Shown one piece after another: positions 1-8,881 of a stretch of DNA of 49,753 nt; the first letter of the stretch is position 1; each line of letters begins with the position of its first letter. Source of the DNA: Deltaproteobacteria bacterium (GTDB lineage Bacteria > Desulfobacterota > Desulfarculia > Desulfarculales > Desulfarculaceae); NCBI GenBank assembly GCA_020444165.1, contig JAHLLK010000042.1, positions 1 to 49,753 on the forward strand, in the 5' to 3' direction. Both the position numbers and the translations under genes were made by a program. The notes below the pieces were generated by a model, which worked only from the letters and a program-made list of their open reading frames with translations, had not been told where the DNA came from and searched no databases.

Positions 1-43
1 TATAAAGGAGAGCAGCCGCTTTTTTCAAAAACCGATTACCTTA

Positions 44-400
44 TGTCGGGGGAGGTCGCCCTTCGCACAGGGGCGTGTTCACTCCCGAAGATGGCCTGGG
101 GTATCCCAGAAAGGCGGCCGCGTCGCCGCGGCTGGCGTTACGTGTCGGGCGAGGTTGCCCTTCGCACGGGGGCGTGTTCGCTCCCGAAGATGGCCTGAAG
201 TCACCCCAGAAGAGCAGGCCGCGTCGCCGCGGCTGGCGTAACGTGTCGGGGGAGGCTTACCTCCGCACCAAGGCTGTCAGCTCCCGAAGTTGGCCTGGGG
301 TATCCCAGAAAGACGGCCGCGTCGCCGCGGCTGGCGTTACGTGTCGGGGGAGGTTGCCTAACGCCTCACCCTCGCCAGCTCCCGAAGTTGCCTTGGCGTC
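44..400. repeat. Imperfect tandem repeat, unit about 100 bp
   Basis: A unit starting TGTCGGG recurs at about 44, 143, 244 and 342 (spacings 99, 101 and 98). Each copy has a GAGGTTGCC-like block, CTCCCGAAG(A/T)TGGCCT and a conserved CCGCGTCGCCGCGGCTGGCG block. The last copy is partial. The block contains the palindrome CCGCGG. No convincing gene covers it. The 548 bases before the first gene consist of this array followed by two hairpins. Confidence 0.85.
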
Positions 401-430
401 TCTCACCGAAAAAAAGGCCCACGCCCCCCA

Positions 431-456
431 CGGCAAACGGCGTCAGCCGTTTGCCG
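431..456 (+). terminator. Hairpin with T-rich tail
   Basis: CGGCAAACGG (431-440) pairs with CCGTTTGCCG (447-456) over a 6-nt loop, followed by GGAGCTTTTCTTTTT. This is the form of an intrinsic terminator for plus-strand transcription entering from the left. No plus-strand gene is seen before it in the window. Confidence 0.5.
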
Positions 457-481
457 GAGCTTTTCTTTTTGGAAGGGGGGT

Positions 482-532
482 GCGGGGGGGAACCTTTTTC
501 TTTGGGCACCAAAGAAAAAGGTTCCCCCCCGC
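482..532. repeat. Long G-tract hairpin, copy A
   Basis: A perfect 24-bp stem (482-505 with 509-532) and a 3-nt loop. The arms run GCG7-AACC-T5-C-TTTGG. It lies just past the stop of the minus-strand SGNH hydrolase, so it may terminate that gene. Two relatives with the same G-tract, AAACCCC and T5 layout lie at 9731 and 42066. Confidence 0.8.
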
Positions 533-548
533 GAACTCTTACAAAATC

Positions 549-2396
549 TTACTTCACGCGCCAGTTGGTATCAGGCACGGCGCCGACGGTGCCTTGGTCG
601 AGGATGGAGGCGCCGGAGAGGAGCCAGGCGCCGACATCGCCGGAGGAGCCATTCCACCAGAGGATATCGCCGTAGCCGTCGCCGTTGTAGTCACCGGTAT
701 CGGCGACTTGCCAGTTGGAGCCCACGATGGTGCCCACGGGGGACTGGAGGTAGGAGGTGACGCCGTTCATGAACCAGATGACGACGCCGCCGGTGGAGCT
801 GTTGTACCACAGGAGGTCATCCATGCCGTCCAGGTTGAAGTCGCGGCCGGCTTTGAGGGCCCAGCCGGTGCCGGCCTGGCCCACGTTGGCCATTTGCAGG
901 ATCTCGCCATCCTTGAGGAGCCAGATGGAGGCGGTGCGGGTTGGCGGGTGGAACCAGAGGATATCGGCGTAGCCGTCGCCGTTGAAGTCGCCGGCTCCCA
1001 CCACCGTCCAGGAGGTGTCGCCCAGGTAACCCACGTTGGACATGCGCTGGATAGTGGCCCCGTTCATGTACCAGATGCTGATGGTGGTGGTGGGGGGATG
1101 GTACCAGAGGATGTCATCGGTGCCGTTGTGGTCGAAGTCGCCGGTGCCGATGATGGTCCAGGTGGAGTCGCCGAGGTTGCCCACGATGTAGGCGCCGGTG
1201 ATGGAGAAGCCGTTCAGGAACCACATGGAGAGCCAGCCCGTGGGCTCGTGGAGCCACAGGACGTCGCTGGTGCCGTTGCCGTCGAAATCGCCCCGGGCCT
1301 TGATCTGCCAGCCGGTATCGGGCACCACGGCGGTGACGGCGGACTGCACCAGGGAGAGGCCGTCCATGAGCCATTGGGACATGGCGCCGGCGGTGGAGTG
1401 ATAGAACAGGATGTCCGATTTGGCGTCGGCGTTGAAGTCACGTCCCAGGGCGGCGACCTGGGTGACGGTGTGGGTCTGGCCGGCGACGGAGATGACCCCG
1501 GTGCGGGTGCGCCGGGTGGTGTTGACCGCGGCGGAGTAGTTCACGGCGCCGGTGGTGGAGCCGCTGGCCCCGCTGGTGATGGTGAGCCAGGAGGAGTTGC
1601 TGCTGGCGGTCCAGGAGCAGCCGCTCTGGTTGGTGGTGACGGTGAAGGAGCCGGTGTCGCCGGCCGGGGCCAGGCCGCTGGCCGTGGCCGGGCTGACCGC
1701 GTAGGAGCACAGGGTGGGCCAGGAGCCCTGGTAGGCCTTGACCGCGGCGTAGTAGTTGCCGGCCATGACCCCGTAGCCCACCTGGTTGGGATGCAGCCAG
1801 TCGTTCATGAGGCTGGTGTAGGCGATCTTGGCCGAGGCGTTATAGAACGAGTTCCAGTTGCTGGACAGGATAAGCGCTCCGCTGATGCCCGCGATGTAGC
1901 CGTTGGCCGCGGCCATGGAGGCGGTGCTGGAGACCTCGGTGGTGGGGATGATGTAGGACACCGCCACGTTGGGGTGCGAGCCGTCGGCATTGGTATGGCT
2001 GCGGCAGGCGTTGACGATGGCTTGCAGGCTGCTGGCGATGGCGGCGCCGGAGCGTCCCTGATTGATGTCATTGGTGCCGCCCTGGACCAGGACGATGTTG
2101 GGATCGTCGTTGAGCCAGCCCTGGGAGACCAGGGCGTTGTAGATCGAATCGGTCCGCCAGCCGCCCAGGCCGTAGTTGAGCACGGTGAACTGGCTGCCGG
2201 GGTAGTCGGACTGTAGCCGGCTGGCCATCTGGGAGGGGTAGCTCACGGAGCTGTAGGTCCAGGGGTAACCGGCGGTGATGCTGTCGCCTATGCACATGAC
2301 TTTCAGTTTGTAGGTGGCGGCTTCAGCCGTAGCCGGGCCCCCCGCCCAAGCCACCATCAGCGCCAAGACTGCCAGGAAGCGGATTGCTTTTTTCAT
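549..2396 (-). CDS. Secreted SGNH/GDSL hydrolase with BACON domain and FG-GAP repeats
   Basis: A predicted secreted esterase or carbohydrate deacetylase of 615 residues. A signal peptide (about 1-27) precedes an SGNH fold: block I GDS at 37-39, block III GGTND at 106-110 and the DxxH catalytic pair D199/H202. A BACON domain (about 228-315), usually linked to carbohydrate or mucin binding, follows. Six FG-GAP/VCBS-type repeats (GDFNGDGxxDILW form) fill about 318-615, presumably as a calcium-binding propeller. The ATG at 2396 is chosen because the signal peptide begins there and GGAGA lies upstream; the open frame extends to 3020 but that part has no domain. The exact substrate is unknown. The propeller resembles the C-terminus of the hydrolase at 9848, suggesting a shared surface role. 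Confidence 0.85.
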   Translation of the reverse strand: MKKAIRFLAVLALMVAWAGGPATAEAATYKLKVMCIGDSITAGYPWTYSSVSYPSQMASRLQSDYPGSQFTVLNYGLGGWRTDSIYNALVSQGWLNDDPNIVLVQGGTNDINQGRSGAAIASSLQAIVNACRSHTNADGSHPNVAVSYIIPTTEVSSTASMAAANGYIAGISGALILSSNWNSFYNASAKIAYTSLMNDWLHPNQVGYGVMAGNYYAAVKAYQGSWPTLCSYAVSPATASGLAPAGDTGSFTVTTNQSGCSWTASSNSSWLTITSGASGSTTGAVNYSAAVNTTRRTRTGVISVAGQTHTVTQVAALGRDFNADAKSDILFYHSTAGAMSQWLMDGLSLVQSAVTAVVPDTGWQIKARGDFDGNGTSDVLWLHEPTGWLSMWFLNGFSITGAYIVGNLGDSTWTIIGTGDFDHNGTDDILWYHPPTTTISIWYMNGATIQRMSNVGYLGDTSWTVVGAGDFNGDGYADILWFHPPTRTASIWLLKDGEILQMANVGQAGTGWALKAGRDFNLDGMDDLLWYNSSTGGVVIWFMNGVTSYLQSPVGTIVGSNWQVADTGDYNGDGYGDILWWNGSSGDVGAWLLSGASILDQGTVGAVPDTNWRVK

Positions 2397-2413
2397 GACC
2401 AGCCTGTTCTCCG

Positions 2414-2575
2414 TTAGCAGGCGATGGGAAGGCTGCCTGCTAAGCACGCCGGGAGAGGCGCGCCAAAGTGCGTGGTTTTTAGACGGCAGACCAATTGGAC
2501 AAAGTTGGCAAAACCCGGGCTTCCGGCAAGCTTTGCTTGCTGGGGTGGCGCCACGCTTTGGCCAAGTTTGTCTGA
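2414..2575. repeat. Palindromic intergenic element, family 1 (copy 1)
   Basis: TTAGCAGGC (2414-2422) pairs with GCCTGCTAA (2435-2443). Next come GGCGCGCCAAA and a CAAGCTTTGCTTG palindrome, both shared with the long copy at 15230. It lies in the upstream region of the SGNH hydrolase gene. The rest of the gap to 2960 has no gene and only a promoter candidate near 2922. Confidence 0.65.
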
Positions 2576-2921
2576 AAAAGGCCCTGTATGGTCTTTTCCC
2601 GCATCTTGTTCTTAGGTCGGACCTCTGCCCGCCGTCTGGGGCCGGCAAGGTTGCAGTTCGCCCGACCCCGGGGGCTAGGGGCCGGATTCCAAGATAATTA
2701 GGGAAGTTCAACGCCAGACTATTAGCATACACGCCGCAAGGTGGCAAACCAATTTCCAGCGCGCAATCAAATACTCCGGCCCCTTGGCCCTCGGGGGGAG
2801 CCCCTCCGCCGGACGTCCCGGAAGAGATTTCACTGTGCCGTACCTTAATTACTACTTTTTCTTGAAAACTCCCCGGGGAGAAATCGTAGAATAAGGACGC
2901 CGGATTGATTTTGCCCCGTGG

Positions 2922-2951
2922 TTGACACTCCGCCCTCCCGGCGCGCACAAT
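2922..2951 (+). promoter_or_regulatory. Sigma-70-like promoter candidate, possibly giving a leaderless transcript
   Basis: A perfect TTGACA (2922-2927) is followed after 18 bases by CACAAT (2946-2951), four of six matches to TATAAT. Transcription would begin near 2958-2960, at or next to the ATG at 2961, which has no clear ribosome binding site. The mRNA may therefore be leaderless. Confidence 0.45.
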
Positions 2952-2960
2952 GTGAGACCC

Positions 2961-3293
2961 ATGACCGCTTCTCCGGAGCATAGGCCGCCCCAGGCCGCTC
3001 GCTCGGTCCCTGGCGCCCAAGGGCTGGGGGAGAGTGGTGGGGGTCGGCCGGAAATTCGGCTCCGGCGGGACCTCAGTCTGCGTCCGGCGTTCGTGGGTTG
3101 GGTGTTTTTATTCTACGCCTTTCTATTTCTGCTGCCGTTCCTGGCCGGGGGGGCCTTTTTCAGCTTGGGCGGAGCCTTCTACTATTATTTGATCTGGTGG
3201 CTGACCCTCATCGGCCTGTTGGTGGCGCTCAACCAGCCCCGCCGGGAGGGAGAGCCCCCGGAGGAGCCGGTGGCGGAGAGGGAACTCTCCTGA
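2961..3293 (+). CDS. Small membrane protein preceding the transporter-diguanylate cyclase
   Basis: A 110-residue protein with a charged, proline-rich first half and two hydrophobic segments (roughly residues 43-65 and 68-88), ending in an acidic tail. Its stop TGA overlaps the next ATG (TGATG, 3291-3295), so the two are translationally coupled. The arrangement resembles the small subunits found before sodium/solute symporters, but I do not recognise the family firmly. ATG 2961 is chosen; a TTG at 2922 in the same frame coincides with the -35 box and is less likely. Role inferred: a partner of the transporter-like sensor domain. Confidence 0.65.
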   Translation: MTASPEHRPPQAARSVPGAQGLGESGGGRPEIRLRRDLSLRPAFVGWVFLFYAFLFLLPFLAGGAFFSLGGAFYYYLIWWLTLIGLLVALNQPRREGEPPEEPVAERELS

Positions 3294-6200
3294 TGTCACC
3301 GGCCGTGGCCATCGTCGCGCTCCTGGTCTACCTGGGTTTTTTGATGGCCGTCGCCCTTTGGGCGGAACACGCCGCGCGGCAAGGCCGGAACCCCGGCAAC
3401 CATCCCCTGGTCTACAGCCTGTCCATGGCCATCTTCTGCACGGCCTGGACCTATTACGGCTCGGTGGGCATGGCCGCTTCGGCGGGGCTCTATTTCCTGG
3501 CCCCCTACCTGGGGGTGACCCTGGGCGCCCTGGCCTGGCCCCTGGTTTTGGGGCGCATGGTCCAGGTGAAGAACTCCCACCGGGTGACCTCGCTGGCCGA
3601 CTTCCTTTCGCTGCGTTACGGCAAATCCCAGGCCGTGGCCGTGGCCGCCACCCTCATCGCGTTGGTGGGGGTCACGCCTTATATCGGCCTGCAAATCCGG
3701 GCGGTCACCACCTCATTCAGCCTGCTGACCCAGACCTCCAGTGTCTCGGGCGCCTTTGGGGGCATCGGCATCGGGCCCCTGGCCGTGGCCCTGATGATCC
3801 TGTGCACCATCGCCCTGGGCAACCGCCGGGTGGACCCCACCCTGCGCCACCAGGGCATGGTGGTGGCCGTGGCCGTGGAGGCGGTGGGCAAGGTCCTGAT
3901 CCTCACCTTGGTGGGCGGGGTGGTGACCTTCGGGTTGTTCAACGGCTTTGGCGACGTGTTCTCCCGCTTCGCCCAGACCTTCCCTCACCTCTGGTCCGGC
4001 CCCTCCCAGACCATCGGCTGGCCGGCCTGGCTCTCCTTCCTCCTCTTGGGCATGTGCTCCTTCCTGCTGCTGCCCCGCCAGTTCCACGTGGCGGTGGTGG
4101 AGAACTTCGACCGCCGCCACATCCGCACCGCGGCCTGGGTGCTGCCGTTGTACCTGGTGCTCATCAACCTCTTCCTTTTCCCCATGGCCCTGGCCGGGCT
4201 GTTGGCCGGCTATCCCCCCAGCCAGGGCGACAGCTTCGTGCTCCTGTTGCCCTTGTCCCAGGGCCTTAATTTCCTGGCCTTGTTGGCCTTTTTGGGCGGG
4301 GTCTCGGCGGCCACGGCCATGGTGGTGGTGAGCACCACCACCCTGGCCACCATGGTCACCAACCACTTTATTCTGCCCCTGGTCCAGGTTTTGCCGGGCC
4401 TGGCCGGGGTGCGGCGCCATCTGCTCTCGGTCCGCTGGGCGGTGGTGGCCGGGGTGATCCTCACGGCCTACGGCTTTGAGGAGGCTCTCCGGGAGACCTA
4501 CCTCCTGGCCGGCATGGGGCTCATCTCCTTTGCCGCGGTTCTGCAGTTCGCCCCGCCGCTGTTGGGGGGGCTGTTCTGGCGCGACGGCACCAAGGCCGGG
4601 GCCCTGTGCGGCCTGGGAGCCGGCTTTGCGGTGTGGTTCTACACCATGCTTTTGCCCACCATGATCAAGAGCGGCTGGGTCGGGGCCGATCTTTTGCATC
4701 ACGGGCCCTGGGGCCTGGGCTTTCTGGCCCCGGAGCGGCTCCTGGGGCTCGGGGGGCTGGACCCCTTGTCCAACACCGTGTTCTGGAGCCTGGCGGCCAA
4801 CGTAAGCTCTTACGTGCTGGTGAGCCTTCTGCTCCGGAGGGATGCCGAGGAGGAGCGGGCCACCCAGGAATTCTTTGGTTTATTCTCGCCGATGGCGCAC
4901 TCGGAGCGGCTCCGGGGAGGCGCGGAGAACATCCCCCTGGCCGGCAAACTCCGCCGCCTGGAAGGCATCCTTACCGAGTACTTCCCGGCCTTCGGGGCCC
5001 GGCGGGTGGTGGTCGAGGCCCTGGACCGCCTGGGGCTCACCGACCGCGAGGTGGTCTCGGTCACCGGTTTGGCCGACTTGACCGCCGAAGTGGAAAAGGC
5101 CCTGGCCGGCTCCATCGGAGCGGCGGCGGCCCATGTGGCCATGCGCACCGCGAAGGTGTTCGATCCGGCCGAGGCCCTGGTGCTCTCGGAAGTCTACGCC
5201 CAGATGCTGGCCGACCTGAACGTGCCCCCCCAGGAGATCAAGGGCAAGCTGGACTACTTCCAGGAGCGGGAAACCTTTTTGCGGCGGGAGGCGGTCGAGC
5301 TGACCCACCGCATCCAGGAACGCGACCGGGAGATCAGCGAGCGCCGGCGGGCCGAGGAGGCCCTGAAGGCCAGCGAGGAGCGGCACCGCGCCCTGATGGA
5401 GGCCGCGCCCGACGCCATCATCGTCTTCGACCTGGAAGCCCGGGTGACCTTTGTCAACCAGGCCTTCACCCAGGTGTTCGGCTGGGAACTCGCCGACATC
5501 GCGGGCCGCCAGCTGCCCAACTTCGTGCCCGTGGAGAACGAGCCCGAGACCCGGGAGGCGGTGCGGCGGGTGCTGGCCGGAGAGAAGCTCCGGCTGTTCG
5601 AGTCCCGGCGGCAGACCAAGGACGGCCGGGTGCTGGACATGCAGATCAGCTCCTCGGTTTTCCTGGGCCCCGATGGGCAAAGGGCCGGCTCCATCGTCAT
5701 CCTGCGGGACGTGACCGAAAAGAAGCGCATGGAGGAAGCCCTGCGGGACAGCGAGGAGCGCTACCGTTACCTCTTGGAGGCCGCGCCCGACGCGGTGATC
5801 GTCTACGACAGCGAGGGCCTGGTCACCTACGTCAACCCGGCTTTCGAGCGCACCTATGGCTGGCGGCGGGAAGAGGTGCTGGGGGCCAGGCTGGACTTCG
5901 TGCCCCCCCACGAGAAGGCCAAGCTGGCCGAAATCCTCGCCCGCATCTCGGCCGGCGAGGACGTGGTGTGCGAGACCCAGCGGCTCACGGCGGACAGGCG
6001 GCTGTTGGACATCCGCCTGCAGACCTCCTTCCTGCGGACCACCGACGGCGGGCACCTGGGCACCCTGGTCACCCATCAGGACATCACCAGCCGCAAAAAG
6101 GCCGAGGAGGACCTGAAGCGGGCCCACCACGAGCTGGAACTCCGGGTGGAGGAGCGCACCCGGGACCTCACCCGGGCCAAGGACGAGTTGGAGGTCTACA

Positions 6201-7357
6201 AGGAGCAGCTGGAAGAGCTGGTGGAGGATCGCACCCGGGAGCTGACCGCGGCCAACCGCAAGCTGGGCCTGGTGGCGGCCGAGCAGGAGAGCCGGGCCCG
6301 GGAGTTGACCCTCTTGCACAACATGGGCGACCTGTTGCAGGCCTGCCGCCACGAAAAGGACACCCACCAGGTGGTGACCAGCCTGTGCAGCGAGCTTTTC
6401 CCCACCGACGCCGGCACCATGTACCTGGTGCACCCCACCCGCACCCACCTGGAGCTGGCCGCCAGCTGGGGGCCGCACCCGGGCCCGGGACCGGCCCCGG
6501 AGCTGCGCCTGGAGGACTGCTGGGCGCTCCGGCGGGGCAAGGACCATTACGTGGCCAACCCGGAGACCGGCTTGGTCTGCCCCCACGTGACCCCGGCCCC
6601 GGCCTGGGGCGCCCACCTGTGTCTGCCCCTGGCCGCCCAGGGCGAGGTGCTGGGCATGTTCCACCTCTCCCTGGCCCGGGCCGCCCAGGGGGAAGACGCG
6701 GAGCACCGGCGGGCCGCGGACAAGGCCAAGCTCCTGCTGGCCGAGCGGGTGGTGGAGCACTATTCCCTGGCCCTGGTGAACCTGCGCCTGCAAGAAACCC
6801 TGCGGATGCAGTCCATCCGCGACCCCCTGACCGGGCTGTACAACCGGCGCTTCATGGAGGAGACCCTGGAGCGGGAAATCCGCCGGGCCAAACGCCTGTC
6901 CCACTCCCTGGGGGTCATCATGGTGGATGTGGACCATTTCAAGCTGTTCAACGACACCCACGGCCACGAGCTGGGCGACCTGATCCTCATGCGCCTGGGA
7001 TCGTTTTTGCAGGACGGGGTGCGGGCCGAGGACGTGGCCTGCCGTTACGGCGGCGAGGAGTTCACCCTGATCCTGCCGGGCGCCGCCCTGGACGAAACCC
7101 TGGCCCGGGCCAACGCCCTGCACCGGCGCATCGGAGAGCACCTGCGCATCGAGCACCAGGGCGTGCTCCTGGGCATCACCGTGTCCATGGGCGTGGCGGC
7201 CTACCCTGCCAACGGCGACACCTACGGCGAGGTGCTGGCCGCGGCCGACGCGGCCTTGTACCGGGCCAAGACGGCGGGGCGCGACCAGGTGGTGCGGGCC
7301 GGGGTCTCGCTCAAAAAAACCCCGCGGCCCAAAGCCATAGCCCATCGGCGAAACTGA
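3293..7357 (+). CDS. Sodium/solute symporter-like sensor fused to PAS-PAS-GAF-GGDEF (diguanylate cyclase)
   Basis: A 1354-residue inner-membrane signalling protein. Residues 1 to about 520 form a many-helix sodium/solute symporter-family domain, as in CbrA-type sensors. Two PAS domains follow (about 687-812 and 813-937), then a charged coiled coil (about 938-1003), a GAF domain (about 1010-1156) and a C-terminal GGDEF domain (about 1176-1340). The catalytic motif GGEEF is at 1253-1257, with an RxxD product-inhibition site at 1244-1247, so active c-di-GMP synthesis with feedback control is likely. The ATG overlaps the upstream stop. The most probable function is reading uptake or presence of a small solute and converting it to c-di-GMP. 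The solute cannot be told from sequence. Confidence 0.88.
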   Translation: MSPAVAIVALLVYLGFLMAVALWAEHAARQGRNPGNHPLVYSLSMAIFCTAWTYYGSVGMAASAGLYFLAPYLGVTLGALAWPLVLGRMVQVKNSHRVTSLADFLSLRYGKSQAVAVAATLIALVGVTPYIGLQIRAVTTSFSLLTQTSSVSGAFGGIGIGPLAVALMILCTIALGNRRVDPTLRHQGMVVAVAVEAVGKVLILTLVGGVVTFGLFNGFGDVFSRFAQTFPHLWSGPSQTIGWPAWLSFLLLGMCSFLLLPRQFHVAVVENFDRRHIRTAAWVLPLYLVLINLFLFPMALAGLLAGYPPSQGDSFVLLLPLSQGLNFLALLAFLGGVSAATAMVVVSTTTLATMVTNHFILPLVQVLPGLAGVRRHLLSVRWAVVAGVILTAYGFEEALRETYLLAGMGLISFAAVLQFAPPLLGGLFWRDGTKAGALCGLGAGFAVWFYTMLLPTMIKSGWVGADLLHHGPWGLGFLAPERLLGLGGLDPLSNTVFWSLAANVSSYVLVSLLLRRDAEEERATQEFFGLFSPMAHSERLRGGAENIPLAGKLRRLEGILTEYFPAFGARRVVVEALDRLGLTDREVVSVTGLADLTAEVEKALAGSIGAAAAHVAMRTAKVFDPAEALVLSEVYAQMLADLNVPPQEIKGKLDYFQERETFLRREAVELTHRIQERDREISERRRAEEALKASEERHRALMEAAPDAIIVFDLEARVTFVNQAFTQVFGWELADIAGRQLPNFVPVENEPETREAVRRVLAGEKLRLFESRRQTKDGRVLDMQISSSVFLGPDGQRAGSIVILRDVTEKKRMEEALRDSEERYRYLLEAAPDAVIVYDSEGLVTYVNPAFERTYGWRREEVLGARLDFVPPHEKAKLAEILARISAGEDVVCETQRLTADRRLLDIRLQTSFLRTTDGGHLGTLVTHQDITSRKKAEEDLKRAHHELELRVEERTRDLTRAKDELEVYKEQLEELVEDRTRELTAANRKLGLVAAEQESRARELTLLHNMGDLLQACRHEKDTHQVVTSLCSELFPTDAGTMYLVHPTRTHLELAASWGPHPGPGPAPELRLEDCWALRRGKDHYVANPETGLVCPHVTPAPAWGAHLCLPLAAQGEVLGMFHLSLARAAQGEDAEHRRAADKAKLLLAERVVEHYSLALVNLRLQETLRMQSIRDPLTGLYNRRFMEETLEREIRRAKRLSHSLGVIMVDVDHFKLFNDTHGHELGDLILMRLGSFLQDGVRAEDVACRYGGEEFTLILPGAALDETLARANALHRRIGEHLRIEHQGVLLGITVSMGVAAYPANGDTYGEVLAAADAALYRAKTAGRDQVVRAGVSLKKTPRPKAIAHRRN

Positions 7358-7536
7358 TATACAAGCTTCATACATTTCCATATTACCTATTTGTGTATCC
7401 CATTACCGCGTGCTAGGTAGCAGGCAGCCTCGCCCTCCGGCCGGGGGTTGGACTGTCCTGCCCCGCGATCCGGCCGCGGCCGAACCCGCCGGCGTGGCGG
7501 GGCCGGCTGAACTGCGGTTCTCCAATTACGGCGAGT

Positions 7537-8217
7537 ATGTGGCAGCTTACCAAATCTCTTAGCGCCGGCTCACCGCCGGCAGCCAGGGTGCTGGCCCGGG
7601 GTCCGGCGGCGTGGTCCTATCTGGTGGTCCGCCTCGCCCTGGCCGGGCTTTTCCTGGCCGCCGGGGCGCTGAAGCTGCTGGACTTGGACGCCTTTGCCAA
7701 GACCATCGCCGCCTTTGGGCTTTTGCCGGGCTTCTTGGTGCCCTGGGCGGCGCTCCTCCTGCCTCCCCTGGAGATCGTGGCCGCCCTGGCCCTGGCCCTG
7801 GACCGGCCCCTGGGCCTGGCCGCGGTCAGCGGTTTTTTGGTGCTGTTTCTCCTGGTGCTCTTGTACGCCCTCTGGCTGGGCCTGGACATCGACTGCGGTT
7901 GCTACGGGCCCGGCGACCCCGAGGGCGAGGCCTTTCACAGCCTCCGGACTTCGCTGTACCGCGATTTGGGCATGCTGGCCGGCGCGGGATACCTCTATTG
8001 GCTTCGTCTGCTAAAGGCGCGGCGCGGGCGCCTCGCCCCGTCACGCCTGTCAAATCAGGACGATGAACGGTGCGTCCTGCACCGTTCATCTGGGAGTCTT
8101 GGCAAAAGCGTCGTTTTGCCAAAACTCGCAAATCACACGCCTATTAGGCTCGCGATTTGGCGGGCCATCCATGGCCCGCATGAGGCCGATGGCAACCAAC
8201 GCTCCGTCGAAAGATGA
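7537..8217 (+). CDS. MauE/DoxX-like membrane protein with repeat-derived C-terminus
   Basis: A 226-residue protein with four predicted membrane helices and the motif DCGCYG at 119-124, typical of MauE-family membrane proteins thought to handle electrons or thiol exchange. The family-like part ends near residue 165. The last 50 or so residues are encoded by the palindromic element at 8062-8207, so the natural end of the gene appears replaced by element sequence. The next gene encodes a secreted rhodanese, which fits a periplasmic sulfur or thiol redox role. The ribosome binding site is weak (GGCGAG). Confidence 0.75.
   Translation: MWQLTKSLSAGSPPAARVLARGPAAWSYLVVRLALAGLFLAAGALKLLDLDAFAKTIAAFGLLPGFLVPWAALLLPPLEIVAALALALDRPLGLAAVSGFLVLFLLVLLYALWLGLDIDCGCYGPGDPEGEAFHSLRTSLYRDLGMLAGAGYLYWLRLLKARRGRLAPSRLSNQDDERCVLHRSSGSLGKSVVLPKLANHTPIRLAIWRAIHGPHEADGNQRSVER
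8062..8207. repeat. Palindromic intergenic element, family 1 (copy 2)
   Basis: A chain of adjacent hairpins. GATGAACGGTGC (8062-8073) pairs perfectly with 8079-8090. Then come a TTGGCAAAA/GTTTTGCCAA pair, an AAATC/GATTT pair, and GCGGGCCAT with ATGGCCCGC. The last two blocks and the trailing GGCAACCAA match the copy at 15230-15510. The element lies inside the 3' end of the MauE-like frame. Confidence 0.75.
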
Positions 8218-8295
8218 CCTAACTTGTGGTTCGTACTTCGAGATGTCTGTAACAGCCGTTCATCGGCCTCAACCCTGGTTGCAAGGAGAAAAGAA

Positions 8296-8829
8296 ATGCG
8301 TGAATCCCGAGTGCTGACCGTGCTGGCCGCCCTGGCCCTGACCCTGGCCCTGGCCGCGCCGGCCTGGGCGTTGTTCGACGACAAGTTCGAGCAGGAGTTG
8401 GAAAAGGAAACCGGCGCCGTGAAGCTGTGCCGGGAGGTCCAAGAGGGCGGCTACGGCATCGTCACCGCCCCCGAACTGAAAAAATGGATGGACGAGAAAA
8501 AACCCCTGGTGATCGTGGACACCATGCCCTATGAGGACAGCTACGTGAAGGCGCACGTTCCCGGCGCCAAGCAGTTCCTGTTCCCCATTCCCCCCATGAC
8601 CACCTGGGACGCCAAGGAGACTGCGGGCAAGAGCGAGGCCGATTACGAGGCGCTGTTGGGCCCGGACAAGGACGCCACCATCGTCATCTACTGCGGCTTC
8701 GTGAAGTGCACCCGCAGCCACAACGGGGCCATCTGGGCCAAGAAGCTGGGCTACAAGAACGTGTACCGCTTCCCCGGCGGCATCTTCGCCTGGAAGGGCG
8801 CCAAGTACCCGGTGGCGGAAGGCAAGTAA
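8296..8829 (+). CDS. Secreted rhodanese-like protein
   Basis: A 177-residue protein with a signal peptide (about 1-26) ending after AWA and a single rhodanese domain. The active-site loop is CGFVKC (C133, C138) with a conserved VIVDTMP segment near 72-78. It probably acts in the periplasm as a sulfurtransferase or thiol-binding protein. The second cysteine in the loop is not standard for thiosulfate sulfurtransferases and could allow a disulfide. A strong AAGGAG (8283-8288) sits 7 bases before the ATG. It follows the MauE-like gene and is closed by a hairpin at 8846. Confidence 0.85.
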   Translation: MRESRVLTVLAALALTLALAAPAWALFDDKFEQELEKETGAVKLCREVQEGGYGIVTAPELKKWMDEKKPLVIVDTMPYEDSYVKAHVPGAKQFLFPIPPMTTWDAKETAGKSEADYEALLGPDKDATIVIYCGFVKCTRSHNGAIWAKKLGYKNVYRFPGGIFAWKGAKYPVAEGK

Positions 8830-8845
8830 GGAACTTACTTTTTCT

Positions 8846-8870
8846 CGAAGGGGGCTCCACGCCCCCTTCG
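8846..8870 (+). terminator. Intrinsic terminator-like hairpin after rhodanese gene
   Basis: CGAAGGGGGC (8846-8855) pairs perfectly with GCCCCCTTCG (8861-8870) over a TCCAC loop, followed by GGAGTTTT. The trailing GGAG also serves as the ribosome binding site of the next gene, so termination may be partial. Confidence 0.6.
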
Positions 8871-8881
8871 GGAGTTTTGAT

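Noticed and set aside
75..2216. A 713-codon plus-strand open frame
   Set aside because: It is the mirror of the SGNH hydrolase gene in GC-rich DNA; its protein is Gly/Ala/Val low complexity without a domain.
4606..7416. A 936-codon frame inside the diguanylate cyclase gene
   Set aside because: Pro/Gly/Arg-rich shadow in another frame; the overlapping frame has clear PAS, GAF and GGDEF domains.
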